Shown: positions 1-8,430 of the stretch, piece by piece
How the letters are laid out: each line of letters opens with the position of its first letter
Numbering within the stretch: position 1 is the first letter of the stretch
NCBI RefSeq assembly: GCF_018614055.1
Contig: NZ_JAGGPB010000081.1
Span: forward strand, 1 to 64,000
From: Streptomyces sp. ISL-98
Lineage (GTDB): Bacteria; Actinomycetota; Actinomycetes; Streptomycetales; Streptomycetaceae
Reading direction: 5' to 3'
Length of the DNA: 64,000 bases
Notes under the pieces: model-generated
Seen by the model: only the letters and a program-made list of their open reading frames with translations
Told to the model about the DNA's origin: nothing
Database searches by the model: none
Made by a program: the position numbers and the translations under genes

Positions 1-300
1 CCCGAGAACTGGCCGCCACTCGTCCACTATCCGCTGACACCACCGTCGTCCCCCGCGTACACCGCATCCCCTGAACTCGCCCGCCTCCTCGGCCCCACAC
101 GGGCCGGCCTGCTCACAGCCCTGGCCACTCCTGCCAGCACCTCCGAACTGGCCGCACGCCACTACCTCAGCCCCGCAACCGTCTCGTACCACCTCGGCGT
201 TCTACGCCGGTCCGGGCTCGTCACCCCCATCCGCGACGGACGCTACGTGCTGTATCGACGTACCGCACAGGGCACCCACCTCACCACCGACCGCCAGTAG
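1..300 (+). CDS. ArsR-type winged-helix regulator, 3' part only
   Basis: The frame is open from the first base to TAG at 298-300, so the gene begins outside the window. The visible 99 residues end in a winged-helix DNA-binding domain: a helix with LLTALATPASTSELA, a recognition helix LSPATVSYHLGVLRRSGLV, then a wing IRDGRYVLYRRT. This is the usual ArsR/DUF5937-like C-terminal arrangement of actinobacterial repressors. The ligand-sensing part is not visible. The gene converges with the SRPBCC gene that follows on the other strand, so the two are not co-transcribed. Confidence 0.8.
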   Translation, partial: PENWPPLVHYPLTPPSSPAYTASPELARLLGPTRAGLLTALATPASTSELAARHYLSPATVSYHLGVLRRSGLVTPIRDGRYVLYRRTAQGTHLTTDRQ

Positions 301-366
301 ACGGGCAAGCCCCCGTCGGTCGCCTTGCTCGATCCCGTTCTGAATGGTCGGTTCCGCCGGAGGCGG

Positions 367-873
367 TCAACGGGACTCGTTTCCGCTCGTTGGCGCGTGC
401 GCGGTCGGCTTGCTCGGTCCCGAGTGGGGGTGTTGGGCCAGTGCGGTGTTGGCGGCGTCGAGGATGCTTCCGAAGGAACGGGTGATCATCGGCCGCACGA
501 CGTGCCGGGTGAGGAGGGCACCGAGCAACGGCATGCGCATCTCGGCGCGGGTGGTCCAGCGCACCTGGGTGGCGCCGTCGGCCTCGGTGAACGTCATGCG
601 GCCGAGTTCGTGCCGGGACGGCGGCAGACTGCGCTCGACGACGTACTCGGTGGCGTACGGCGGGTCGTAGTGGGTGATGCGTTCCCTGAGCCAACCGATC
701 AGCCAGAGGTGACTGCGCACCGCGCCGACGCTGTAGGGCGCGGTCTCGCCGTGCCGGGTCAGGCGGCAGCGCAGCACCAGGGGTGAGCGCGTGTAGTTGG
801 TGGTCGTGGTGAGCCAGGCGAACACCTCGTCGATCGGGGCGTTGATGGTGCGCTCGACGGTCATGGTTTCCAT
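367..873 (-). CDS. SRPBCC (polyketide cyclase/START-like) family protein
   Basis: A 168-residue protein starting METMTVERTINAPIDEVFAW, the classical first strand and helix of the SRPBCC ligand-binding fold (INAP..VFAW). Later strands (ATQVRWTTRAEM) and a long C-terminal helix (VVRPMITRSFGSILDAANTAL) complete the fold. Members bind hydrophobic ligands in a deep cavity; the ligand here is unknown. Its ATG lies 13 bases inside the end of the upstream ECF41 sigma gene, so the two are probably translationally coupled, making it a likely output or partner of that sigma factor. The last ~20 residues are low-complexity. Confidence 0.85.
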   Translation of the reverse strand: METMTVERTINAPIDEVFAWLTTTTNYTRSPLVLRCRLTRHGETAPYSVGAVRSHLWLIGWLRERITHYDPPYATEYVVERSLPPSRHELGRMTFTEADGATQVRWTTRAEMRMPLLGALLTRHVVRPMITRSFGSILDAANTALAQHPHSGPSKPTAHAPTSGNESR

Positions 874-1760
874 GGCTGGTGTTCTCCTCTGTCGAGTGGG
901 CGCACCGCATCGGCGCGGTGCAGCTTGTCCGGGTTGCGCATGGCGTAGAGGCCGGTGATCCGTCCGCTGTGGATCTCGAAGGCGAGCAGCCAGTCGAGTT
1001 CACCGCCTGTGAGGCAGCGTGCCGCGGGCATGCCGTTGTAGGTGGCGTGCTCGATGTGGGTCGTAGCGGTGATGCTGGTGCGGGCCACGCCGAGGACGAA
1101 CCGGGCGACGTCGTCGCGGCCGGTGATCGGGCGACGGGCGGCGGCCGCTTTCCCGCCGCCGTCGGAGATCTGTACGACATCGGGCGCCAGCAGGTCCATC
1201 AGCGCCTGGATTTCGCCGGTCGCCGTTGCGAGCAGGAACCGCTGGACGATCTCTCGGGCGGCGTCGGAGTCGGGCTCGAAGCGGCGACGCCGCGCGTGGA
1301 CGTGCCGGCGTGCGCGGTGGGCGATCTGCCGGACGGTGACCTCGGTCTTGCCGATCGAGGCGGCAATCTCGCCGTGGGTGTAGCCGAACACGTCGTGCAG
1401 CACGAACACCGCGCGTTCGGTCGGGTTCAGCGTCTCCAGGACGAGCATCATGGCCATCGACACCGACTCGGCCAGGATCGCGTCCTCGCTCACCTCTGGT
1501 GCGGTGCGGATCGGCTCGGGCAGCCACGTGCCGACGTATTCCTCGCGCCGCGCCCTGACCGCGCGCAGGTGGTTGAGGGCCTGCCGCGTCACCACGCGGA
1601 CCAGGTAGGCGCGCGGATGCTCGACCGCAGCCGGATCGACCGCGCTCCACCGCAGGTAGCTCTCCTGCAGCACGTCCTCGGCGTCGGTCGCGCTGCCCAG
1701 CATCTCGTAGGCGATGGTGAACAGCAGTGGACGGTGTTCGGTGAAGGCGTCCTCAGCCAT
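861..1760 (-). CDS. ECF41-type RNA polymerase sigma factor (SigJ-like)
   Basis: A 299-residue sigma factor. Region 2 (LFTIAYEMLGSATDAEDVLQ) is at residues ~13-35 and region 4 (LNPTERAVFVLHDVFGYTHG) near 115-170. A C-terminal SnoaL-like domain carries the family hallmarks WLPEP in the linker, DGGGK in the extension and NPDKL near the end. In ECF41 factors the extension replaces an anti-sigma factor and both activates and restrains the protein (family knowledge). The downstream SRPBCC gene overlaps it by 13 bases. A near-consensus ECF41 promoter lies about 240 bases upstream. ECF41 genes typically autoregulate and drive one neighbour (usually a decarboxylase, oxidoreductase or epimerase); an SRPBCC partner is less standard. 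Confidence 0.93.
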   Translation of the reverse strand: MAEDAFTEHRPLLFTIAYEMLGSATDAEDVLQESYLRWSAVDPAAVEHPRAYLVRVVTRQALNHLRAVRARREEYVGTWLPEPIRTAPEVSEDAILAESVSMAMMLVLETLNPTERAVFVLHDVFGYTHGEIAASIGKTEVTVRQIAHRARRHVHARRRRFEPDSDAAREIVQRFLLATATGEIQALMDLLAPDVVQISDGGGKAAAARRPITGRDDVARFVLGVARTSITATTHIEHATYNGMPAARCLTGGELDWLLAFEIHSGRITGLYAMRNPDKLHRADAVRPLDRGEHQPWKP

Positions 1761-2509
1761 GGCCGACCCCCACCCGTTCCCTGGTGCGGTGACCGGTGCG
1801 CAGTCGCCACACCGTGGACCGGCAGACCGGCTCCTTGGTCACCGCCGCGGTGCGTCCGGTGACTGGGCGCCCGACCGGAGTGTCGTTGGGCCACGAAGGC
1901 CGGATCGCACCGGCTCGGCGCCCCAGGCTGATGGCCTGTCCGACGCGTCGACACCCCGACACCACACCCGGCTCCTCTCCTTGGATGCCCATCGAGACAC
2001 CCCACACCAGCAAACCGTGACAGTCCGCCACTGTGATTCACTTCACAAGGCGGTTGGGAAAGAGGCTGGAGCACTGGACCCTCCGACCCGACCCGGCCGA
2101 CCGCTACCCGGCCCGTCGGCTGAAGCGTAGTTGGCGGGCGCTGACCAGGGAGGACGTCCATCGGATGTGGGCAGGTCGACGCGGCGGCGGCCAGCACGCG
2201 CAGCTCCCAGCAGTGCGCAGTCTGCGCGGCTGGTGGGGAACTGACGGAGCATGGGCTACGTTCCTTGGCCCATGAACCGTCAAGGGCACACCGCGCGTTC
2301 CACGCTTAAGCACGGCTTGAGGGTGAGCGGTGATGGCTGAACGGCAGGGATCGCGCCCGCGGGCGCCGCGCATCCGCACACGGCGTACCGCGCACCCTCG
2401 CCTTCCCCCTCGCCCACCGGCAGCGTCGGCGCGGGGACCGGCCTCCGGCTGCGGTTCGTAAGATCGATGACGACGAGGGACGGCGCCTGCTGCGGTTACG
2501 TCTGCGCGG
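1761..2509. other. intergenic stretch, no convincing gene
   Basis: About 750 bases between the sigma factor and the next gene on the same strand. Short open frames exist on both strands, but none has a Shine-Dalgarno-supported start or a recognisable product. Apart from the candidate promoter at 1996-2022 I see nothing assignable. Confidence 0.6.
1996..2022 (-). promoter_or_regulatory. candidate ECF41 promoter
   Basis: On the minus strand TGTCACG is followed after exactly 16 bases by TGTC. The described ECF41 promoter is TGTCACA-N16-CGTC, so each box has one mismatch. It points to the ECF41 gene starting at 1760, which would leave a long leader of about 230 bases. The perfect version upstream of the second ECF41 operon (14828-14854) supports the idea; the mismatches and distance argue caution. 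Confidence 0.45.
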
Positions 2510-2833
2510 TCATGCCGGCGCCGAGCGGATCTCCAGAACATCCTCGTCGCAGCGCAGGATCTCCAGTCCGCGATCCGGACGATCGTTCTCGGGAAACGAG
2601 ACTGCCAGACGACGGTCCTCCGCCAGCCGCCATTGACCAGGCACCGCATCCGGGGCATCTCCGCGCCCCACTGGGTGGTCGATGAAGGTACCGTCCGGAG
2701 CGAACTCCAGCCCGCGACGACCGCGCGCTGGTGGGAACGGATAGTCGGCCGGCCGATAGACCGTCACTCCCTCGGTGTCGTCCTCGAAGGAATGCACCCA
2801 GTTTCGGAACAGACTGGGGGGGAGCTCGCTCAT
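2510..2833 (-). CDS. conserved small hypothetical protein
   Basis: A 107-residue acidic protein, MSELPPSLFRNWVHSFEDD at the start. The ATG at 2833 is chosen because sequence upstream of it in the same frame is Cys/Arg-rich shadow translation, whereas downstream residues are well balanced (YRPADYPFPPARGRRGLEF, then FAPDGTFIDHPVGRGD). A pattern of short beta strands (WRLAEDRRLAVSF, LEILRCDEDVLEIRS) suggests a small beta-rich, lipocalin-like domain. No catalytic motif or signal peptide is visible. It stands alone, divergent from the metalloprotease gene. Function unknown. Confidence 0.75.
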   Translation of the reverse strand: MSELPPSLFRNWVHSFEDDTEGVTVYRPADYPFPPARGRRGLEFAPDGTFIDHPVGRGDAPDAVPGQWRLAEDRRLAVSFPENDRPDRGLEILRCDEDVLEIRSAPA

Positions 2834-3036
2834 GGCCCGACCACCTCGCTTGTCACGCGCGTGCACCGTATTGCCCGATTCCTTACGTCTGCCTACGCTT
2901 ATCAGTGTATGGGTCCTTGGCCAGTGCGCAGCGTCTGCACCGGGCCTGCGCCTCCCACCCCAGCAGCGCGATCCTCTTGCGTAAACCACACGCCGCATGA
3001 GGGGCATTCCGTAGACACCCCCGAGGAGGCACAGCC

Positions 3037-3987
3037 ATGTCCGACGCGCAGTCATTCCTCCGCAGCACCTCTGCCGACTACAGCCGCTGGTGTGGAGCGA
3101 TGGAGGTTCACCGCAGACTCCTCGACAGGAATCCCGAGTACGCCGGGAATCGCGCACTGATCGAGAACACGGCGTTCGCCTACGAACGAAGGGAGCGGAT
3201 AGCGGCAAGGCAAGGCGTGATCGACATTCCCGTCGTCGTGCACGTCGTGCACAACACACCCCAACAGAACATCAGCGACGCCCAGATCCACAGTCAGATC
3301 GACGTCCTCAACCAGGACTTCCGCAGTCAGAACCCGGATGTCGGCAATGTGCCCGGGGTATGGCAGGAGCTCGTCGCCGATCCGCGCATCGAGTTCCATC
3401 TCGCCAGGACGGATCCGCTCGGGCGGCCCACGGACGGCATCACCCGCTCCCAGACCTCGAACGCGGACTTCGATACCGACGACATGGTCAAGTTCACGCT
3501 GAGCGGGGGCATGGACGCCTGGCCTGCGGACACCTACCTCAACGTCTGGGTATGCCTGCTGCGCCGCGGTCTGCTCGGCTACGCCCAGTTCCCGGGCGGC
3601 GCCGCCTCCACGGACGGCGTGGTCATCACCCATACCGGCTTCGGCACCAACGGCACCGCCACCGCGCCGTTCGACGGAGGCCGCACGACCACGCACGAGG
3701 TCGGGCACTGGCTCAACCTGCGGCACATCTGGGGCGACGACGACGAGGGGTGCAGCGGCAGCGACTTCGTGGCGGACACGCCCAACCAGGCCGGTCCCAA
3801 TCTTGGAGCTCCCCGCTTCCCCCATGTGACATGTGGCAACGCACCGGACGGCGACATGTTCATGAACTACATGGACTACACCGATGACGCGGCCATGTTC
3901 ATGTTCACGGAGGGTCAGGTGGCACGCATGGACGCCGCCCTCGACAACGCCCGCCAGTCGCTGACACGTCAAGCCGTTTCGGTGTGA
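3037..3987 (+). CDS. M43 (pappalysin-type) zinc metalloprotease
   Basis: A 316-residue metzincin. The zinc site HEVGHWLNLRH has ligands His220, His224 and His230 and catalytic Glu221. The Met-turn NYMDY is at residues ~277-281, as expected for the M43 family. Cys-containing loops after the zinc site (CSGSDF, VTCGN) match family disulfides. A good Shine-Dalgarno (GAGGAGG) precedes the ATG. No cleavable signal peptide is evident although most relatives are exported; the N-terminus may direct non-classical export or the protein may be cytoplasmic. The gene is monocistronic, with a hairpin directly after the stop. Confidence 0.92.
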   Translation: MSDAQSFLRSTSADYSRWCGAMEVHRRLLDRNPEYAGNRALIENTAFAYERRERIAARQGVIDIPVVVHVVHNTPQQNISDAQIHSQIDVLNQDFRSQNPDVGNVPGVWQELVADPRIEFHLARTDPLGRPTDGITRSQTSNADFDTDDMVKFTLSGGMDAWPADTYLNVWVCLLRRGLLGYAQFPGGAASTDGVVITHTGFGTNGTATAPFDGGRTTTHEVGHWLNLRHIWGDDDEGCSGSDFVADTPNQAGPNLGAPRFPHVTCGNAPDGDMFMNYMDYTDDAAMFMFTEGQVARMDAALDNARQSLTRQAVSV

Positions 3988-4024
3988 CAACTCCGAGTCC
4001 GTCGGTGTGACAACTCCGAGTCCG
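3980..4024 (+). repeat. two-copy 23-bp tandem repeat over the metalloprotease stop codon
   Basis: Two direct copies of a 22-base unit beginning CGGTGTGACAACTCC (3980-4001 and 4003-4024), spaced by one base. The first copy contains the metalloprotease stop codon; the second supplies the 5' arm of the following terminator hairpin. This looks like a local duplication during replication. Confidence 0.85.
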
Positions 4025-4040
4025 CTTGTCGGGCTCGGAG
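4014..4040 (+). terminator. hairpin terminator after the metalloprotease
   Basis: CTCCGAGTCC (4014-4023) pairs with GGGCTCGGAG (4031-4040), ten pairs with one G-U, around a 7-base loop. There is no U-tract, as is common in streptomycete terminators. Confidence 0.7.
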
Positions 4041-4319
4041 AAGGAAGAGGCCTGCAGGCGCCTGCATGTCGATGGCGAGCTCAGTGGGATTGATCAGCCC
4101 GTCGCACCACAGGCAGCCGGATCCCGGCAGTATGTCCAGCGCGGCGAAGGGTAAGTCCCGTACCGCGCGGGGTGCGTTGTGGTGGGGCGGTAAGGGATTC
4201 CCAGGGCTCCTTGGCCGGTGGCCGCATCGTGCGTCTATTGCTTCCGTCGCACCACTCGCAAGATCGACTTGTGGTCACGACGCACACGCCATGCCCAGCA
4301 GGGGCGGAACAACGGGGAC

Positions 4320-5738
4320 ATGAACAAGTACACAGTGATGGCCGCCGGCCTGGTCCTGTCGCTCGGACTCGTCACGGGCTGCGGCTCGTCCGAGGACAAG
4401 CAGCCCAACGATCGTACGGCCAAGGGCAGTTCGGCGCCCGGGCCCACGGAGGGCGAGAAGACGAAGGAGGGGCCGGCCTACGACGGTCCCGCGATACCCG
4501 GGCTGGCCGCGAAGCCGGCGTGGAGCGTGCCGGCCCGCGGCGCCGTCGACCTGGGCGAGACTCTGCTCTTCGTCAAGGACGCCAAGGGCACGTACGTCGG
4601 CGGAGGGCCCTTCGAGAACGATCCGGTCGACGGCACCACCGGCATCCTCCACACGGCCGACCAACCGGAGCCCCTTACGCTGGAGTTCCGCGATGTGAAG
4701 ACCGGTGAGGTACGCAAGACGCTCAAGGTGACGGCGCAGCGGATCGCCGCCACCACCTGGCGCGACGGCGTGCGCGCCCTCGAAGTGCGTACCAGCGCCA
4801 CCACGGAGTCCGACGGGCTGAGCGCGGAGAAGACCGCGGTGACGGTCACGGTCTACGGAAGCGACGGCGCGGAGCTGGGGACGGCCGAGCACGCGGCCGG
4901 CACCTTCCACGTCCACGAGGGTCATCTCGTCGAGCAGGACGGCGAGGCCGGACTGAAGCTCACGCCCGTCGGCGACGGCCAGGCTCGCACCGTGACCTGC
5001 ACCGGTCCCCAGGCGATGTGCTCGTACGACCCGCGCAACAAGGACATCGACGGCGGGCAGCTGCACGCCCCACTGATCACCGGCGCCTACGCCTTCCACA
5101 TGGCGAACGACTCCACCTACGCGGTCGAGCCCGCGGAGTTGGTCATGTCCGAGCTCGCCACCGGCAAGAAGGTGTGGTCAAGCGCGGACGTCACCGCGCC
5201 CAAGGGTGTGAAGCTCGACGACAAGGGGCAGCCGGCCAGCGGTGCGCTGCGGGTGCTGGACGTGCGCGAGGGCCGGATCCTCACCGCGTGGAACAGCAGC
5301 CCCGGGTCGGACACCTGGATCACCGCCACCTACGAGCTCGCCGGCGGCAAGCAGGTCGGCGGCTCCACCGCGTACTCCTACGACGACTACCCCGGTGACA
5401 CGGTCAACACCGAGGGCTCGTCCGTGTTTTCCCCCGACCATGAGCTGGCCGCGGCCACCACGAAGACCGGCACCGCCGTCTGGCAGCTCGCCGACGGCAA
5501 GGAGGTGTGGGCGCAGCAGGAGGGTGAGAAGGCGATGACTCCGCTGCGGTTCTCGCCGGAGGGTGTGCTGTACGGCACCACCGGCGGGGAGGAGGCCCTC
5601 GCGGTCGACGCGCGGACGAAGAAGGTGCTCAGCAAGAGTCTGCCTATGGAGCAGCTGCCGCTGTTCTCCAAGCCGTCCGGCTACGGCATGGTCACCACGG
5701 ACACGGGTTTCTTCGTGTTCGCCCCGTCGGCGCCCTGA
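4320..5738 (+). CDS. secreted lipoprotein with PQQ/WD-like beta-propeller repeats
   Basis: A 472-residue protein. The start at 4320 (MNKYTVMAAG) is preferred over an upstream in-frame one because it opens a lipoprotein signal peptide with lipobox LVTGC. A Ser/Pro/Glu-rich linker follows. The body has repeated four-stranded blades with phrases such as PELVMSELATGKKVWSS, ATKTGTAVWQLADGKEVW and LAVDARTKKVLSKSLP, the outer-strand pattern of PQQ-like or YVTN-type propellers. No catalytic residue is recognisable; a scaffold or sensor role outside the membrane is likely. It is monocistronic, with a strong terminator after it and about 280 bases of non-coding DNA before it. Confidence 0.85.
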   Translation: MNKYTVMAAGLVLSLGLVTGCGSSEDKQPNDRTAKGSSAPGPTEGEKTKEGPAYDGPAIPGLAAKPAWSVPARGAVDLGETLLFVKDAKGTYVGGGPFENDPVDGTTGILHTADQPEPLTLEFRDVKTGEVRKTLKVTAQRIAATTWRDGVRALEVRTSATTESDGLSAEKTAVTVTVYGSDGAELGTAEHAAGTFHVHEGHLVEQDGEAGLKLTPVGDGQARTVTCTGPQAMCSYDPRNKDIDGGQLHAPLITGAYAFHMANDSTYAVEPAELVMSELATGKKVWSSADVTAPKGVKLDDKGQPASGALRVLDVREGRILTAWNSSPGSDTWITATYELAGGKQVGGSTAYSYDDYPGDTVNTEGSSVFSPDHELAAATTKTGTAVWQLADGKEVWAQQEGEKAMTPLRFSPEGVLYGTTGGEEALAVDARTKKVLSKSLPMEQLPLFSKPSGYGMVTTDTGFFVFAPSAP

Positions 5739-5763
5739 CGCACGGAGAAGGCGCCCCACGTGC

Positions 5764-5799
5764 GGCCCCGCTCCGCCCGATCGCGGGCGGGACGGGGCC
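5764..5799 (+). terminator. strong two-part hairpin terminator
   Basis: GGCCCCG and CCGCCCG on the 5' side pair with CGGGCGG and CGGGGCC on the 3' side, separated by 2-base internal loops and a 4-base apical loop. It lies 25 bases after the lipoprotein stop. Confidence 0.85.
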
Positions 5800-5832
5800 G
5801 TCCTCGTGCCGGACGCCCGCTAGGAACCCGAC

Positions 5833-6054
5833 ATAGCCACCGGATCCAACGACAGCCCCGCAACCTTCTTCGGGCTCGTCGCACTCGTCCTCGGCACGGT
5901 CGCCCTGATCGCTGCAGTGTTCGCCGGCTGCATCGAAATCGCGATGCCGCTCCTGGCCGGCAGCCTCGCCGTCACCTTCGCCCATTCTCGGCCTGCCCCT
6001 CAGGCTCAACCGAGGCCAGTGCGCCATCGGCTTCGCCACCGGACCCCTGGGTGA
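5833..6054 (+). pseudogene. remnant of a small membrane protein
   Basis: The frame from 5833 encodes a hydrophobic stretch (SNDSPATFFGLVALVLG, then TVALIAAVFAG) with two potential membrane helices. It begins with ATA where a start would be expected. Around 5984 the sensible reading moves to another frame (ILGLPLRLNRGQCAIGFATG). Lost start plus frameshift indicate a dead gene. Family not identified. Confidence 0.5.
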
Positions 6055-6109
6055 GTGTTTGAGAACATACGGTGGGTCGCAGGGCGACCGAAGATGATGG
6101 GCTCCTGCC

Positions 6110-6766
6110 ATGACGACACTGCTGTCCCGCGTTCTGCAGGCCCTTGACCGCTTCCACGCCGTCCACCCGTGGGACCACAACGCCCACTACCACCGGTGGA
6201 TCCTGCGCCAGCTCCCCGGGCGCTTCGACAGGGCACTGGACGTCGGATCCGGCAGTGGTGATCTGGCCCGGCTCCTGGCCTCACGAGCCAAATCAGTTGA
6301 GGGTCTCGACGCCGATCCCATGATTGTTGCTCGGGCACGGGAGCTCACCGCGCCAGGTGTCCCCGTGACCTTCACCGTCGGGGACGCGCTGACCGAGATA
6401 CCTCCTGGTTCCTACGACGTCATCACGTGCGTCGCCACCATCCACCATCTGGCGTTTTCCGAGGCTCTTACCCGCTTCCGCCAGCTCCTGGCGCCAGGCG
6501 GGACCCTGGTCGTCGTCGGCCTTGCCCGGGCCGAGTCACCCGGCGATCACCTCCTCGGGGCCGCCGCGATTCCGATGAATGTCGCCATGGCTTGGATCAA
6601 GAACAAGGGGCGCAAGGCATCACGGCCGGCGTCGATGACCGCCCCCACCCGACCAGCGACCATGAGCTTCACCGACATCGTGCATGATGCTCGCAGTGTT
6701 GTGCCCGGTGTCCGGCTGCGACGCCGTCTGTTCTGGCGCTACACGCTGGTCTGGCAGCAAAGCTGA
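6110..6766 (+). CDS. class I SAM-dependent methyltransferase
   Basis: A 218-residue Rossmann-fold methyltransferase. Motif I is ALDVGSGSGDLARLL (residues ~42-56), the acidic ribose-binding loop is VEGLDADP, motif II/III is GSYDVITCVATIHHL, and a post-motif strand reads LAPGGTLVVVGLAR. The C-terminal third (MSFTDIVHDARSVVPG) resembles ubiquinone/menaquinone-type small-molecule methyltransferases. Substrate cannot be told. ATG at 6110 follows the degenerate membrane-protein remnant; there is no operon partner. Confidence 0.88.
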   Translation: MTTLLSRVLQALDRFHAVHPWDHNAHYHRWILRQLPGRFDRALDVGSGSGDLARLLASRAKSVEGLDADPMIVARARELTAPGVPVTFTVGDALTEIPPGSYDVITCVATIHHLAFSEALTRFRQLLAPGGTLVVVGLARAESPGDHLLGAAAIPMNVAMAWIKNKGRKASRPASMTAPTRPATMSFTDIVHDARSVVPGVRLRRRLFWRYTLVWQQS

Positions 6767-6784
6767 CGGGGTTCCACGAGCAGG

Positions 6785-6945
6785 CCATGCGAGGTTTCGC
6801 CCGCCGGTTGCGGGCTTCTTCGACCAGTCGGTACGAGGGCCTTTGCGGGTGAGTCGCCTGGTCATGAGGGTGATGAGGGCCCAGGTCAGATGAGCTTCGG
6901 AGTGCTGGGGCAAGCACTCGTAGCCGCGGACGTTGCGGCGGCTAC
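6785..6945 (-). pseudogene. IS5-family transposase C-terminal remnant
   Basis: The minus strand encodes YECLPQHSEAHLTWALITLM followed by TRRLTRKGPRTDWSKKPA, the end of a streptomycete IS5-family transposase. The catalytic part is missing, so only the last ~45 codons survive. Confidence 0.7.
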
Positions 6946-7068
6946 CTCGCGGCCCAGGTGGATACGGACCTGCTCCCCCGCGCCGCGGAAACGCTCGACC
7001 GGGACGTGGTGGCACCCACGCCTGGCTGATCAGGGGAACCAGCCGGGCGTGGGTGTTGGTGGAATTGC

Positions 7069-7278
7069 TCAGATGCCTGGGTAGTGGAGCACGTTCACCA
7101 GCAACTCGTGCACGGGGTGGTGATCGCGCGGGTCGTGTAGTTGGGCGTGGCCCCCGCGGACGGTGTACCACTCCAGCGCGCCGGCGTAACGCACCCGCAC
7201 GATGAGCAGTCCATCGTCGGCATAGATGGTGCGTAGTTCCAGCTCGCCGGTGATCGTGCCGACTTCGCCGGTCCACAC
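7069..7278 (-). CDS. small conserved hypothetical protein
   Basis: A 69-residue product starting at GTG (7278), with natural composition: TGELELRTIYADDGLLIVRV, YAGALEWYTVRGGHAQLHDP, ELLVNVLHYPGI. Alternating hydrophobic strands suggest a small beta-sheet protein. No export signal. An IS remnant lies downstream and the secreted nuclease gene lies upstream on the same strand, 40 bases away. Function unknown; the start codon is uncertain. Confidence 0.6.
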   Translation of the reverse strand: MWTGEVGTITGELELRTIYADDGLLIVRVRYAGALEWYTVRGGHAQLHDPRDHHPVHELLVNVLHYPGI

Positions 7279-7317
7279 CCCATCAGGCGGAGCGGTGCGG
7301 GGTGGACTGGAGTTCGG

Positions 7318-7977
7318 TCATGACGAGCAGGTGTTGAGCATGCTCTGCAGCTCAGTCTTCTCGGTGGACTGGAGGGTCAGGCCCCAGTGGTACTTGGACC
7401 GTATCCACATTTTGGAGTAGGTGCAGTAGTAGGAGGACAGCGGCGGCTTCCAGGCAGTCGGGTCCTTGTCGCCCTTGGAGGAGTTGACGTTGTCGGTCAC
7501 CGCGATCAGTTGGGGGTAGGCGAGGTCGTTGGCGAAGTCCTCACGCTTACTGGTCGTCCACGAGCTGGCTCCGGAGCGCCACGCTTCGGCCAGCGGGACG
7601 ACGTGGTCGATGTCGATGTCGGACGCGGCGTACTCGGTGATGCCGTCATACGGGCTGTACCAGCTGCCCGAGTCCGGGTAGCAGTCACTGCCGACCACCA
7701 CGTTCGTCCCGTCCCGCTTGAGCACCGTCTCGCGGGTGTTGCAGGTTCCGGAGATGGTGATCCAATGAGGGAACAGGTCCCGTGAGTAGCCGGTCATGCT
7801 GCCTTCGGCCGTGACAGTCAGCGCGTTGAGCTCGGACTGGGCGGTGGATTTGCTGGGAATGTTGGGCGGGGTCGCCTGAGCTGGGGTTGTAGCCGTCGTC
7901 GACAGCGCGACGGCGGCCAGTGTCGCCGCGGTCAGGCCGAACCAGTGGCGGCGGGACAGGGCACGGGAATGAGACAC
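7318..7977 (-). CDS. secreted HNH nuclease (DUF1524/GmrSD C-terminal-like)
   Basis: A 219-residue protein with a signal peptide (SRRHWFGLTAATLAAVAL, ending TPAQA near residue 35; twin arginines at 9-10 suggest Tat export). The mature part is the DUF1524 nuclease domain: IDIDHVVPLAEAW with His125, then the helical FANDL segment, AVTDNVNSSKGDKDPTAW with the Asn and metal-site residues, and a closing KYHWGLTLQSTEK. Cysteine pairs fit an extracellular protein. Homologues act as extracellular DNases. Start ATG at 7977 begins the signal peptide. Confidence 0.9.
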   Translation of the reverse strand: MSHSRALSRRHWFGLTAATLAAVALSTTATTPAQATPPNIPSKSTAQSELNALTVTAEGSMTGYSRDLFPHWITISGTCNTRETVLKRDGTNVVVGSDCYPDSGSWYSPYDGITEYAASDIDIDHVVPLAEAWRSGASSWTTSKREDFANDLAYPQLIAVTDNVNSSKGDKDPTAWKPPLSSYYCTYSKMWIRSKYHWGLTLQSTEKTELQSMLNTCSS

Positions 7978-8064
7978 GAGTCCTCCTGGGACAGGGGTGG
8001 TTGGGTCCTCTGGTGGCCCCGGCGAGGTGGGGCCACCAGAGGTCGTTGCTGCCTGAAATGCGGC

Positions 8065-8298
8065 TCAGGGAATGGTCAGGCGCGCGATCTGGGGAACGTG
8101 GTCCGTGGGGCGGGTGGTGAACTCGCTGTTGGTGTGCGCGACGTCGAAGGCGTAGCCGGCGGTGACCAGGGCCCGGGAGATCAGCCGGTGGTCGAGGACC
8201 TGGGAGTTGCCTTCGTAGATGTAGGTGTGGGTGTAGAGGTCGGAGTCGGCCAGGGTGGCCGGCAGGTCGGTCAGGCCGGCGGCGGCGAACTCGGCTTT
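8065..8298 (-). pseudogene. C-terminal remnant of an endonuclease/exonuclease/phosphatase-family protein
   Basis: About 77 residues match the end of the secreted EEP fold: YTHTYIYEGNSQVLDHRLIS, then AHTNSEFTTRPTDHVPQIAR. NSQVLDH and TDHVP hold the conserved Asp-His pairs. All upstream active-site elements are missing, so this is a truncated nuclease or phosphatase gene. It lies between a secreted nuclease and a phosphatase, suggesting a former nucleic-acid or phosphate scavenging cluster. Confidence 0.65.
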
Positions 8299-8430
8299 GG
8301 CGTGCCTCGACAGGTGTGGGGGTGTGCTCGTCGTGCTGAGTGTGTGGTGGGGGCAGGGCAAGCTGCGGTGGAGTGTGGAGTATGGACTGCTCGCGATGCC
8401 CCGGTCACTGATCGATGTGGACGGTGTTGG

